A DNA stretch of 64,000 nucleotides from Bacteroidota bacterium (GTDB lineage Bacteria; Bacteroidota; Ignavibacteria; Ignavibacteriales; Ignavibacteriaceae): NCBI GenBank assembly GCA_021777835.1, contig JAJYDC010000002.1, positions 62,001-126,000 on the forward strand. The letters run 5' to 3'. The position numbers and the translations under genes were made by a program. The number at the start of each line of letters is the position of its first letter. The stretch's first letter is position 1. Below, piece after piece: positions 54,164 through 63,078 of this stretch. The notes below the pieces were generated by a model. That model searched no databases. It was given only the letters and a program-made list of their open reading frames with translations, and had not been told where the DNA came from.

Positions 54164-55297
54164 ATGGGATTTTCGACAGATGCAATTCATGCAGGACAAA
54201 AACCTGATCCTGTAACAGGCGCAGTAATCACTCCTATTTATCAAACTTCGACGTATGCACAAGAAGAGCTTGGGAAGAACAAGGGATATGAATACGGAAG
54301 GACACATAACCTGACACGCCAAGCATTGGAGGCTAATATTGCAGCACTTGAAAAAGGCAAATACGGAATTGCGTTTGGTTCCGGGCTTGCTGCAACACAT
54401 GCTTTAATGAGTCTTGTAAAATCAGGCGATCACGTTGTAATTTCAAATAATGTTTACGGCGGCACTTATCGTTTGTTTGAGTTAGTAATGAAGGACTACG
54501 GGATAACTTTTTCGTGGGTAGATACTAGTAACCTCAAAAATATTGAATCGGCAATTAAGGCTAATACAAAATTAGTTTATCTCGAAACGCCAACTAATCC
54601 AATGCTGAACTTAACTGATCTAGCAGGAGCGGCTGAAATTTGTAAAAGACATAATTTAATTTCAATAGTTGATAACACCTTCATGAGTCCTTATTTCCAA
54701 AATCCGCTTACACTTGGATGTGAAATTGTTTTGCACAGTACTACAAAGTATATCAATGGTCATAGCGATGTAATCGGCGGTATAATTGTAACAAGCAGCG
54801 ATAAAATTCACGAGAGAATAAGATACATTCAAAATGCAGCAGGCGGAGTGCCTTCTCCGTTTGACTGTTGGCTGATTCTGCGATCAACGAAGACACTAGC
54901 CGTTAGAATGGAGAGGCATAATAAAAATGCTATTGAACTTGCAAATTTTTTAGTTGACTCCAAAATAGCAAAGAAGGTATATTACCCGGGGCTAAAAGAT
55001 CACCCTCAACATGAACTTGCAAAAAAACAGATGCGCGGTTTTGGCGGGATGATTTCTGTTGATTTTGGAGATATAGAAAAAGCAAAAAAGATACTTAAGA
55101 ATGTTAAGATATTTACTTTAGGAGAAAGTTTAGGCGGAGTTGAAAGTTTAATTAGTCATCCTGCAAGTATGACACATGCATCGGTTCCAAAGAAAGAGAG
55201 AGATGAAATGGGATTGACCGAAAGTCTAGTCCGCTTATCTGTAGGTATTGAAGACATTGAAGATCTGATAAAGGATATAAGAGATGCTTTGAAATAA
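54164..55297 (+). CDS. Cystathionine gamma-lyase/gamma-synthase
   Basis: A 377-residue PLP enzyme (fold type I, Cys/Met metabolism family). The PLP lysine is Lys195 in HSTTKYINGHSDVIGG. The N-terminus FSTDAIHAGQKPDPVTGAVI and the YETPTNP-type motif (VYLETPTNPML) are standard. Following cystathionine beta-synthase, it is more likely a gamma-lyase, giving a methionine-to-cysteine transsulfuration route, but gamma-synthase cannot be excluded. It is 61 bp after the preceding gene. Confidence 0.88.
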   Translation: MGFSTDAIHAGQKPDPVTGAVITPIYQTSTYAQEELGKNKGYEYGRTHNLTRQALEANIAALEKGKYGIAFGSGLAATHALMSLVKSGDHVVISNNVYGGTYRLFELVMKDYGITFSWVDTSNLKNIESAIKANTKLVYLETPTNPMLNLTDLAGAAEICKRHNLISIVDNTFMSPYFQNPLTLGCEIVLHSTTKYINGHSDVIGGIIVTSSDKIHERIRYIQNAAGGVPSPFDCWLILRSTKTLAVRMERHNKNAIELANFLVDSKIAKKVYYPGLKDHPQHELAKKQMRGFGGMISVDFGDIEKAKKILKNVKIFTLGESLGGVESLISHPASMTHASVPKKERDEMGLTESLVRLSVGIEDIEDLIKDIRDALK

Positions 55298-55479
55298 GCA
55301 GAATATAGAATCACTCCGGACGGTTGTTAGAGTGCAAAGTGAAAGCACGAGAATATTAATTAAAAATTAAATAAATAAGCTTAGATAGCTAGTCCAGGTT
55401 ACGAAAAGCTCATTTTTATTGACTCAGAATCTGTTTAAATTTACATAAATAATTTATTAACAATTTCCGGGGATTTAAA

Positions 55480-56808
55480 ATGAGCAAGGATTTAAAAAGT
55501 CCAGAGCAAGTCGACTCCGTTGATGATACAAAATATTCAATGGATACGCATTTAATTTACGGAAAAAATCTCACCAAGAAGTGGGATTATTCACATCACG
55601 TACTGCCCCCGATATCATCTTCTGTAATTTACCGGCTCGATTCTGTAGAGCGTGGAGCAGAAGGATTTCATGAGTTTGCTAATTCTCCAGTTGCCGGAGA
55701 AGATGCAATGCCGATATACATATATGATCGTTTGGGTGAGCCAAATAAAGATATTCTTGAAGAAAATTTGGCATATGTTGAAAAAGGCGAAATGGCAGTT
55801 ACATTTGCAACAGGCATGGGTGCAATTTCGAGTATTTTAGGAATGCTGACCAAGACCGGTGATGAAATAATTGCACACAAGACACTTTACGGATGTACTT
55901 ATTCTTTATTAACAAACTGGTATCCGAGATATAATATTAAGACAAATTTTATTGATCTTACCAATGTTGAAAATATCAGGAATGCGGTTACAGAAAAATC
56001 CAGGATAATATTTTTTGAGTCACCTGCTAATCCAAATCTTGACATAATTGACATTAGCGGAATTAGAAAAATTGCAGACGAGATTAATGAAAACAGAAGC
56101 GAAGCAGAACGAATCAAAATAATTGTCGATAATACATTTGCTACTCCATATTGCCAGAGACCTATTGAGCTTGGTGCAAACTTTACAGTTGACTCATTAA
56201 CCAAAGGAATAGGCGGCTTTGGTACTGACATGGGCGGTGTTGTAATAGGCAAAAAAAAATATCACGACATGCTATTACTATACAGGAAAGATTTTGGTGC
56301 GGTTTTAAATAACAAGAGTGCATGGACAGTTAACACATACGGTCTTCCAACTTTGCATCTAAGAATACAAAGGCAAATGGAATCTGCTATGAAGATTGCG
56401 GAATTTTTATCTACGCATCCTCAAATTAAATTTGTAAATTATCCAGGACTTCCTGCAAATAAATATTATGAAGTTGCAAGAAAACAGATGCGGGACTTTA
56501 ACGGGAATTTTGCGCCAGGAAGTTTAATTTATTTCGAATTGAAAGGATCAACTCCAGAAGAAAGCAAAGAATTCGGCAGGAGATTTATGAATTACGCAGC
56601 CAAGAATACATATACAATGACCTTAGCAGTAAGCCTTGGTCATACAAGGACGCTTATTGAACACCCGGCATCAATGACGCATTCCATGGTCCCCTTGGAT
56701 AAATTACTTGAATTCGGAATAGATCCAGGCGGTATCCGGCTTGCTATTGGGCTTGAGAATGTAAATGATATCTTATCTGATTTAAGAGATTGTCTTAAAG
56801 CTATCTGA
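55480..56808 (+). CDS. Cys/Met-metabolism PLP enzyme, gamma-synthase/lyase family, second copy
   Basis: A 442-residue member of the same fold type I family, longer and divergent from the gene upstream. The PLP lysine is Lys242 in DSLTKGIGGFGTDMGG. An N-terminal extension of about 35 residues and insertions (ENRSEAERIKIIVDNTF) set it apart. Conserved blocks are FESPANPNLD and SLGHTRTLIEHPASMTH. It may be a methionine gamma-lyase or an O-acyl-homoserine sulfhydrylase-type enzyme; sequence alone does not decide. It is 182 bp after the previous gene. Confidence 0.8.
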   Translation: MSKDLKSPEQVDSVDDTKYSMDTHLIYGKNLTKKWDYSHHVLPPISSSVIYRLDSVERGAEGFHEFANSPVAGEDAMPIYIYDRLGEPNKDILEENLAYVEKGEMAVTFATGMGAISSILGMLTKTGDEIIAHKTLYGCTYSLLTNWYPRYNIKTNFIDLTNVENIRNAVTEKSRIIFFESPANPNLDIIDISGIRKIADEINENRSEAERIKIIVDNTFATPYCQRPIELGANFTVDSLTKGIGGFGTDMGGVVIGKKKYHDMLLLYRKDFGAVLNNKSAWTVNTYGLPTLHLRIQRQMESAMKIAEFLSTHPQIKFVNYPGLPANKYYEVARKQMRDFNGNFAPGSLIYFELKGSTPEESKEFGRRFMNYAAKNTYTMTLAVSLGHTRTLIEHPASMTHSMVPLDKLLEFGIDPGGIRLAIGLENVNDILSDLRDCLKAI

Positions 56809-56826
56809 AATAGAGAAAGGACCCTC

Positions 56827-57669
56827 ATGGCAAAAAAGGTATTGATAGTTTTTGTTATTTCCATTTTAATTTCTATCCGCGGTTTTGCACAGGTAAGCGG
56901 CAGTCCAAAAGATTCGATTGATATAACCGTAATCGATTCATACGTAACGCCGGAAATACCTCATACTTTTTTACTTTCATTTTTTACAAGCGTAAACTGT
57001 AAATCTAAAGTAGTAATAGACGGTAAATATACATACGCAGTTTCTGATATTCTTACGGAAAACCATAACGTAAAAATCGATTTAACTAATCTTCATTTTA
57101 GGAAGAAGGAGATTCCTTTTTATATTATAGTTGACGATTCATCAGGTAATATTTCTAAGAGTACAATAAATACATTTGATTTGCCCGGGGATATAAGAAT
57201 TGATGAAGGGGATTCGAATTTTTTATTACTTTGTTTATTCGGAGCGACTGTTTTTGCCTTGCCTGCGCCGGTATACGTAACAGGTCCCGGCGGAAATTAT
57301 TTTAGTCTCACAAAGGAAATTCCTATAATATCATTTAGATCAAAGAATTTTATTTATCCAGCAGGTTATTTCTCAGCCGAATATTCATACGTATTTAAAG
57401 CGTCAAGCAAAAACTTTTTAAGAATAGGATATAAAGAATTATTTGAAACCCCTGTATTCCAATATATTTCTCCAGGTGTAGATGGATTTACTGACTTCAG
57501 AGGATTCAACGGAATCAGTGCTGAAGTATCTCTCGGATTATTTAGGATGTTAAATACTTTCACACTTTACACCCGGTATAGGTATAATTTCAAACCCGGT
57601 GAGGGAGGCAGTCAGTTCAGCGAAATTTCTATTGGGCTTTACTCGAGTTTCTTTTCAGTATATTTTTAA
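56827..57669 (+). CDS. Exported, probably outer-membrane-associated protein of unknown function
   Basis: A 280-residue protein with a signal peptide (residues 1 to about 22, ends GFAQV). The first half is polar with beta-strand character (HTFLLSFFTSVNCKSKVVID). The second half has alternating amphipathic strands (AEYSYVF, NFLRIGYKELFE, LYTRYRYNF) and ends with SVYF, a terminal Phe typical of outer-membrane barrels. No known family is recognised. It starts 18 bp after the PLP enzyme gene and may be read from the same transcript. Confidence 0.6.
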   Translation: MAKKVLIVFVISILISIRGFAQVSGSPKDSIDITVIDSYVTPEIPHTFLLSFFTSVNCKSKVVIDGKYTYAVSDILTENHNVKIDLTNLHFRKKEIPFYIIVDDSSGNISKSTINTFDLPGDIRIDEGDSNFLLLCLFGATVFALPAPVYVTGPGGNYFSLTKEIPIISFRSKNFIYPAGYFSAEYSYVFKASSKNFLRIGYKELFETPVFQYISPGVDGFTDFRGFNGISAEVSLGLFRMLNTFTLYTRYRYNFKPGEGGSQFSEISIGLYSSFFSVYF

Positions 57670-57984
57670 TTCATGACTGAAATTTAATTGAATGATACTT
57701 AGAAATATCTCTCTTAAAAGATCCTGCTTTAATGGAGAATTATTATATATGGAGCAGGGATCATAATTTGCCGGGAAAGATATTGATATACTTAATACTG
57801 AGTTATAATTTTTATCAATAGCCTACCGATAAAAAAATAAATATAATCGTTCTGACAGTTTATGATGATTTAATTGAAGATTTATTTTTGCCATTAAAAG
57901 GAAATAGATCTTATTTTTAATCATTAATCAATAGGCGTATTTTAAAGTACAATAGTATAAGATAATAATGAGCTGGAATAATTA
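57670..57984. other. 315-bp intergenic region before xseA
   Basis: It contains one inverted repeat (57720-57762) and AT-rich sequence that must include the xseA promoter. No complete TTTG-N19-TAnnTTTG match was seen. No gene on either strand has support. Confidence 0.45.
57720..57762. repeat. Inverted repeat with one bulge, possible terminator
   Basis: GATCCTGCT (57720-57728) pairs with AGCAGGGATC (57753-57762) with one extra G. The loop is 24 nt and AT-rich. It lies 50 bp after the preceding stop codon but has no T tract. Confidence 0.35.
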
Positions 57985-59169
57985 ATGAATGCACAGTCGG
58001 GAATATTAACTGTCTCGGAATTGACGAGACAGATCAAGCAAACACTTGAAGAAGAATTCTCATTAATTACCGTGCAGGGAGAGATTTCAAATTTCAAGGC
58101 GCATGTATCCGGCCATTGGTATTTCAATTTAAAGGACTCAGAGGCAATAATTTCGTGTACAATGTGGAAGGGATATAACAATTATGTTTTTTTCACGCCA
58201 CAGGATGGGATGAAGATTAATGTTACGGGTAGAATTACGGTATATCCGCCAAGGGGAAACTATCAATTTGATGTCCGCTCGATGAAACCAGCAGGTGTTG
58301 GTGAACTTCAATCAGCATTTGAAATGTTGAAGCAAAAGTTATTTAATGAGGGATTGTTTGATGAGAGATATAAGAAGCCTATTCCATCAATACCACATAG
58401 GATAGGAATAGTGACTGCGATAGACGGTGCAGCATTTAGGGACATGGTTAGCATTGCAAGAAGAAGATTCCCATTGGTAGAATTAGTAATAGCACCTACA
58501 AGAGTTCAAGGAATAGGCTCAGCTGAAGGTATTGCAGAGAGTATAAGTATATTGAATCAGAAAGATGATATAAATGTTATTATAGTAGCAAGGGGAGGGG
58601 GATCGATTGAGGACCTATGGGCGTTTAATGAAGAGGTGGTAGCGCGCTCAATTTTTAAATCAAAGATTCCAATTATTTCAGGAGTTGGGCATGAGATTGA
58701 TTACACAATAGCAGATTTTGTAGCGGACGTACGAGCAGCAACACCATCTGCAGCAATGGAAATTGCAACACCCAACAAGTCAGAATACTTTGCCTTTATT
58801 AATGATTTTTCATATAATTCAATTCAAAACATAAATAATTTATTATATAATAAGAAAAATAAGATTTTAAAAAGCATTGAGTCTTACGGATTTAAAATGC
58901 CACTAGATCTCCTCCGAAGGAAATCACAACAGGTTGATGGAATTGTTTTTAAGATGTCTTCAAATTTTGACAAACAATTTCTTAGGTTGAAGAATAAACT
59001 TTCGCTTCTCTCTAAATCTTTAGAATCGCATGATGTACAAAAAATCTTAAAAAGGGGCTTTGTTTTAGTTGAACAGGATTCTAAATTGATTACCAGATCT
59101 TCCAAGTTTATTAAAGGAAAAGAGACTTTGCTTGAATTCTATGATGGTAAAGTGAATCTTAAGTCTTAA
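57985..59169 (+). CDS. xseA: Exodeoxyribonuclease VII large subunit
   Basis: A 394-residue subunit of the single-strand-specific nuclease. The N-terminal OB-fold has LITVQGEISNFKAHVSGHWYF. The catalytic domain includes RIGIVTAIDGAAFRDM, ARGGGSIEDLWAFNEE and SGVGHEIDYTIADFVADVRA. A helical C-terminal part follows. It is somewhat shorter than the E. coli protein but has all conserved blocks. The small subunit is encoded 43 bp downstream. Confidence 0.95.
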   Translation: MNAQSGILTVSELTRQIKQTLEEEFSLITVQGEISNFKAHVSGHWYFNLKDSEAIISCTMWKGYNNYVFFTPQDGMKINVTGRITVYPPRGNYQFDVRSMKPAGVGELQSAFEMLKQKLFNEGLFDERYKKPIPSIPHRIGIVTAIDGAAFRDMVSIARRRFPLVELVIAPTRVQGIGSAEGIAESISILNQKDDINVIIVARGGGSIEDLWAFNEEVVARSIFKSKIPIISGVGHEIDYTIADFVADVRAATPSAAMEIATPNKSEYFAFINDFSYNSIQNINNLLYNKKNKILKSIESYGFKMPLDLLRRKSQQVDGIVFKMSSNFDKQFLRLKNKLSLLSKSLESHDVQKILKRGFVLVEQDSKLITRSSKFIKGKETLLEFYDGKVNLKS

Positions 59170-59212
59170 TTAACATATTGATTCAAAAAATAATACTTTA
59201 TAACAAAGGAAA

Positions 59213-59452
59213 ATGGCAAAGAAAACTACCAAGGATACATTTGAGAATAAGCTTCTAAGGCTTGAGGAAATAGCGCAACTATTAGAGGGAGATGAGGTAG
59301 GATTGGAAGATGCGATTACTCTATACCAGGAGGGAATCGAACTTTCGAGAAATTGTATTACAACACTAAAGGACGCTGAATTAAGGATTACTCAACTTAA
59401 AAAGAATCTTGACACTTTAACGAAAGAAGAAGAGAAGTTTATTGAAGAATAG
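59213..59452 (+). CDS. xseB: Exodeoxyribonuclease VII small subunit
   Basis: A 79-residue helical protein with the family pattern FENKLLRLEEIAQLLEGDEVGLEDAITLYQEGIELS. It forms the complex with XseA. The length is normal. It lies between xseA and dxs, an arrangement seen in many bacteria. Confidence 0.93.
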   Translation: MAKKTTKDTFENKLLRLEEIAQLLEGDEVGLEDAITLYQEGIELSRNCITTLKDAELRITQLKKNLDTLTKEEEKFIEE

Positions 59453-59471
59453 AAAGGCAGAAATCATTTAG

Positions 59472-61388
59472 ATGGTTGATTCAGAAAAGTATAAAATTTT
59501 ATCTAAAGTAAATTTACCTGAGGACATTCGTAAGTTCGATTTAGCCGAACTCAAATTGCTATGCACGGACATACGTGAATATTTGATAGATACTATATCT
59601 GAAATCGGAGGTCACTTCGGTGGCGGATTAGGGACAGTAGAACTTACTGTAGCTATTCATAAAGTATTTAACACTCCGAATGATCTAGTAGTATGGGATA
59701 CAGGGCATCAAGCCTATCCGCACAAGATTCTTACCGGAAGAAAAGAAGAGCTAAAACATATAAGAAGGCTTAATGGTATAAGCGGTTTTCTTAAAAGATC
59801 TGAAAGTATTTATGATACATTCGGAGCCGGGCATGCATCTACGTCAATTTCAGCAGCATTAGGAATGGCAATTGCAAGAGATTTGAAAAATGAAAAGAAA
59901 AAGGTGGTTGCAATTATAGGTGACGGTGCAATGACCGGAGGGATAGCTTACGAAGCAATGAACAATTCAGGCTTTGCAAAAGCAAGTCTAATAGTTGTCT
60001 TAAACGATAATCACATGTCGATTGCGCCAAATGTTTGGCAAATTTCAAATTATTTTACTGAAATGATAGTCCACCCAGATTACAATAAATTAAAGGGACA
60101 AATTTGGGATTTGACCGGCAAACTGGATCACTTCGGCGACAGGTTAAGAAAGATTGCAGTAAGATTAGAAAATGGAATAAAGGCTGTAGTAACACCGGGG
60201 ATGTTATTTGAGGCGCTTGGGTTTAGATATTTCGGTCCTATTAGCGGGCATAATGTTCATCAGCTAGTTAAGATATTTGAGCAGGTCAAAGATATGAATG
60301 GACCAATTCTTGTCCATATCTTTACTGAAAAGGGAAAAGGGTATAAACCTGCAGAAGGTCATGTTCAGAAGCTGCATGCTGCAACTCCTTTTGATAAATT
60401 GACAGGTAAATCGCTAAGCAAATCAAGCTCGCTTCCTTCATACACATCTATTTTCGGTAATGCATTAGTTGAAATAGTAAAAGAAAATTCAAATGTAGTA
60501 GGTATTACAGCTGCAATGCCTGATGGGACAGGATTAGACATCCTTCAAAACAACTTCCCTAAAAATTATTTTGATGTTGGTATAGCTGAGGAGCATGGTG
60601 TTACATTCGCAGCCGGATTAGCTACTCAAGGGATAATTCCAGTTGTTGCAATCTATTCAACATTTCTGCAGAGAGCAATAGATCAAATTATTCATGATGT
60701 AAGTATTCAGAACCTTCACGTAGTATTTGTTTTAGACCGGGCTGGACTTGTAGGCGCTGACGGTCCAACACATCATGGTGTTTTCGATTTGACTTATTTG
60801 AGAATGATACCCGGAATGGTTGTAATGGCTCCAAAAGATGAGTCTGAACTTCGTGACATGATATACACTGCAGTTAAGTACAGTGACGGACCTATTGCGA
60901 TTCGTTATCCACGTGGTAGCGCACTTGGAGTAAAAATGAAAGCCGGATTTGAGCAACTTGAGATCGGCAAAGGAGAAATTCTTCGTGAAGGAAATGACGT
61001 TGCTCTCATAGCGATTGGATCAATGGTTGATTATTCATTGAAAGCTGCTGCTATCATGGAAAATGAAGGTGTAAGCTGCAAAGTTATCAATATGCGTTTT
61101 GTAAAACCTCTTGATTATCAGCTACTGGATGACATTGCAAGATCACATTCAAAGATTATTACACTTGAAGAAAATGCATTAGCCGGTGGATTTGGAAGCG
61201 GGATATTGGAGTACTTTTCAGAAAAAAAATATAAGAACGATATATTTAGAATCGGACTTCCTGATCAGTTTGTGGAGCACGGCACTCAGCAGGAGCTTCA
61301 CCATTTGTTAGAAATTGATCCTGAGGGCATAGCAAGCAAGATAAAATTATTCTGTATGCAAGGTGCAAATCATGAGGTGAATGAATGA
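59472..61388 (+). CDS. dxs: 1-deoxy-D-xylulose-5-phosphate synthase
   Basis: A 638-residue thiamin-diphosphate enzyme, first step of the MEP isoprenoid pathway (pyruvate plus glyceraldehyde 3-phosphate). TPP binding is shown by GDGAMTGGIAYEAMNN. SEIGGHFGGGLGTVELT is at the N-terminus. The pyrimidine domain has DVGIAEEHGVTFAAGLA and DRAGLVGADGPTHHG. The C-terminal transketolase domain is present. Its last four bases overlap the next start (ATGA). Confidence 0.96.
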   Translation: MVDSEKYKILSKVNLPEDIRKFDLAELKLLCTDIREYLIDTISEIGGHFGGGLGTVELTVAIHKVFNTPNDLVVWDTGHQAYPHKILTGRKEELKHIRRLNGISGFLKRSESIYDTFGAGHASTSISAALGMAIARDLKNEKKKVVAIIGDGAMTGGIAYEAMNNSGFAKASLIVVLNDNHMSIAPNVWQISNYFTEMIVHPDYNKLKGQIWDLTGKLDHFGDRLRKIAVRLENGIKAVVTPGMLFEALGFRYFGPISGHNVHQLVKIFEQVKDMNGPILVHIFTEKGKGYKPAEGHVQKLHAATPFDKLTGKSLSKSSSLPSYTSIFGNALVEIVKENSNVVGITAAMPDGTGLDILQNNFPKNYFDVGIAEEHGVTFAAGLATQGIIPVVAIYSTFLQRAIDQIIHDVSIQNLHVVFVLDRAGLVGADGPTHHGVFDLTYLRMIPGMVVMAPKDESELRDMIYTAVKYSDGPIAIRYPRGSALGVKMKAGFEQLEIGKGEILREGNDVALIAIGSMVDYSLKAAAIMENEGVSCKVINMRFVKPLDYQLLDDIARSHSKIITLEENALAGGFGSGILEYFSEKKYKNDIFRIGLPDQFVEHGTQQELHHLLEIDPEGIASKIKLFCMQGANHEVNE

Positions 61389-62395
61389 CGGAAAATACAA
61401 AGATCGCAGTTATAGGTCTTGGGGGTATAGCGCAACTAGTACACTTGCCTAATCTTGCAAAATTAGAAAAGGTCACTGTAACTGCAGTAGCAGAAATAAA
61501 TAAGAACCGGTTAAACACTATTGGAGATAAATTTAATATTCCTGAAAGGTATAAAGATCATACTGAATTACTTGCTAAGAGTGATGCTGAAGCTGTAATA
61601 GTTGCAACCCCTACAAGTTTACATAAAGATGTCTCTATTGCATGCTTAAAAGCAGGCAAACATGTACTTGTTGAAAAGCCATTAGCAAGAACATTCCAGG
61701 AAGCAAAACTAATTACTGAGGCTGCTAAGAAATACAACCGGAAAATTATGGTTGGTATGAATTTAAGATACAGGCCAGACGCAATGATATTAAAAAGTAT
61801 CCTTAGTGCCGGTGAAATAGGACAGCCATTTTATGTAAAGTGCGGCTGGATTAGAAGAAGAAGCAGCGACGAAAAATGGTTTACGAGAAAAATTGATTCA
61901 GGTGGCGGAGTTATAATTGATTTGACAATACTTTTGCTTGATCTTGCGCTATGGGCTTTAGGATTTCCCCAGGTTGATACTGTGTCAACGCAAAGTTTCT
62001 ATCAGAACACAAAGGAAGTTGAAGATACTTCAATAAGCTTGTTGAGATGTAAAAACTCTTCGGTTATAAGCATCGAATCTAGCTGGTCATTATCTGTAGA
62101 AAAGGATCAATTTTATTTTGAAGTATTCGGAACTAACGGTAGTTCTTCACTTAATCCATTCAGGATATACAAAAAAATCGATGAGCAAATGATTGACCTT
62201 ACGCCTTCTCAGTCCGACAATGCGATTATTTTGTTGAGAAAATCATACATGAATGAACTAAAAAGTTTTATTGGAGCAGTAAAAGGACTTAATCCTGTAT
62301 TCTCATCAGCGGATGAATCACTTTCAAGGATGAAAATTATTGAAGCGATGTATAAATCTTCTTCGCTTAAGAAAGAAATAAAGTTGAGCCTATGA
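61385..62395 (+). CDS. Gfo/Idh/MocA-family NAD(P)-dependent oxidoreductase
   Basis: A 336-residue sugar-dehydrogenase-like protein. The N-terminal Rossmann fold has VIGLGGIAQLVHLPNLAKL. The conserved EKPLA motif (HVLVEKPLARTFQEAK) and the second-domain GWIRRRSSDEKWF...GGGVIIDL follow. The substrate is unknown. It is coupled by 4-bp overlaps both to dxs upstream and to the response regulator downstream. Confidence 0.85.
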   Translation: MTENTKIAVIGLGGIAQLVHLPNLAKLEKVTVTAVAEINKNRLNTIGDKFNIPERYKDHTELLAKSDAEAVIVATPTSLHKDVSIACLKAGKHVLVEKPLARTFQEAKLITEAAKKYNRKIMVGMNLRYRPDAMILKSILSAGEIGQPFYVKCGWIRRRSSDEKWFTRKIDSGGGVIIDLTILLLDLALWALGFPQVDTVSTQSFYQNTKEVEDTSISLLRCKNSSVISIESSWSLSVEKDQFYFEVFGTNGSSSLNPFRIYKKIDEQMIDLTPSQSDNAIILLRKSYMNELKSFIGAVKGLNPVFSSADESLSRMKIIEAMYKSSSLKKEIKLSL

Positions 62396-63078
62396 AAAAT
62401 AAAATACTCTTAGTTGATGACGAGCGAGATATAGTAGAGTTTTTGCAGTACAATTTAATTCATGAAGGTTTTGATGTTGTTATCGCTTATGACGGTAAGG
62501 AAGCGCTAAGTAAAATTTCAAGTAAGCCTGATCTTATTATTCTTGATATTATGATGCCAGTCCTAGACGGATATGAAGTATGCCGAAGAATCCGCGATAC
62601 AAAAGGTTTTGAGAATACACCGATAATATTTTTGACAGCTAAAGCAGGAGAGTATGATGAAATTCTTGGACTTGAATTAGGGGCTAGTGATTATATACAA
62701 AAACCGATTTCGCCGAAGAAACTAATTGCCAGGGTAAACTCTAATTTAAGAAAGAGCGATGATAAAGGTGACGCTGCCAAAGCTAAGATTGAAATAGGGC
62801 CTTTAGTAATTGACCGCGAACAGTATATCGTTTATATAAATGGAAAAGAAAAGATATTCCCACGTAAAGAGTTTGAACTGTTGTATTATTTAGCAAATAA
62901 TCCAGGGAAGGTATTTAGCCGAGATGCTTTATTGAAGGACGTATGGGGTACAGATGTATTTGTTGTTGATAGAACTGTAGATGTTCACATTAGGAAAATT
63001 AGAGAGAAATTAGATAAGAATTTCGATCTTATAGAAACAATTAAAGGTGTTGGGTATCGTTTTAAGAACTTTGAATAA
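62392..63078 (+). CDS. Response regulator, OmpR/PhoB family
   Basis: A 228-residue two-component regulator. The receiver domain has Asp10, the phosphoacceptor Asp52 (IILDIMMP), Thr82 and Lys104 (IQKPISP). The C-terminal winged helix includes FPRKEFELLYYLANNPGKVF and RTVDVHIRKIREKL. It most resembles PhoB. The start overlaps the oxidoreductase gene by 4 bp (ATGA), and the kinase gene overlaps its end, so the two form one unit. Confidence 0.93.
   Translation: MKNKILLVDDERDIVEFLQYNLIHEGFDVVIAYDGKEALSKISSKPDLIILDIMMPVLDGYEVCRRIRDTKGFENTPIIFLTAKAGEYDEILGLELGASDYIQKPISPKKLIARVNSNLRKSDDKGDAAKAKIEIGPLVIDREQYIVYINGKEKIFPRKEFELLYYLANNPGKVFSRDALLKDVWGTDVFVVDRTVDVHIRKIREKLDKNFDLIETIKGVGYRFKNFE

Noticed and set aside
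54065-54400. Minus-strand frames of up to 111 codons over the transsulfuration genes
   Set aside because: They overlap conserved PLP enzymes on the other strand and have no domain or start signal.
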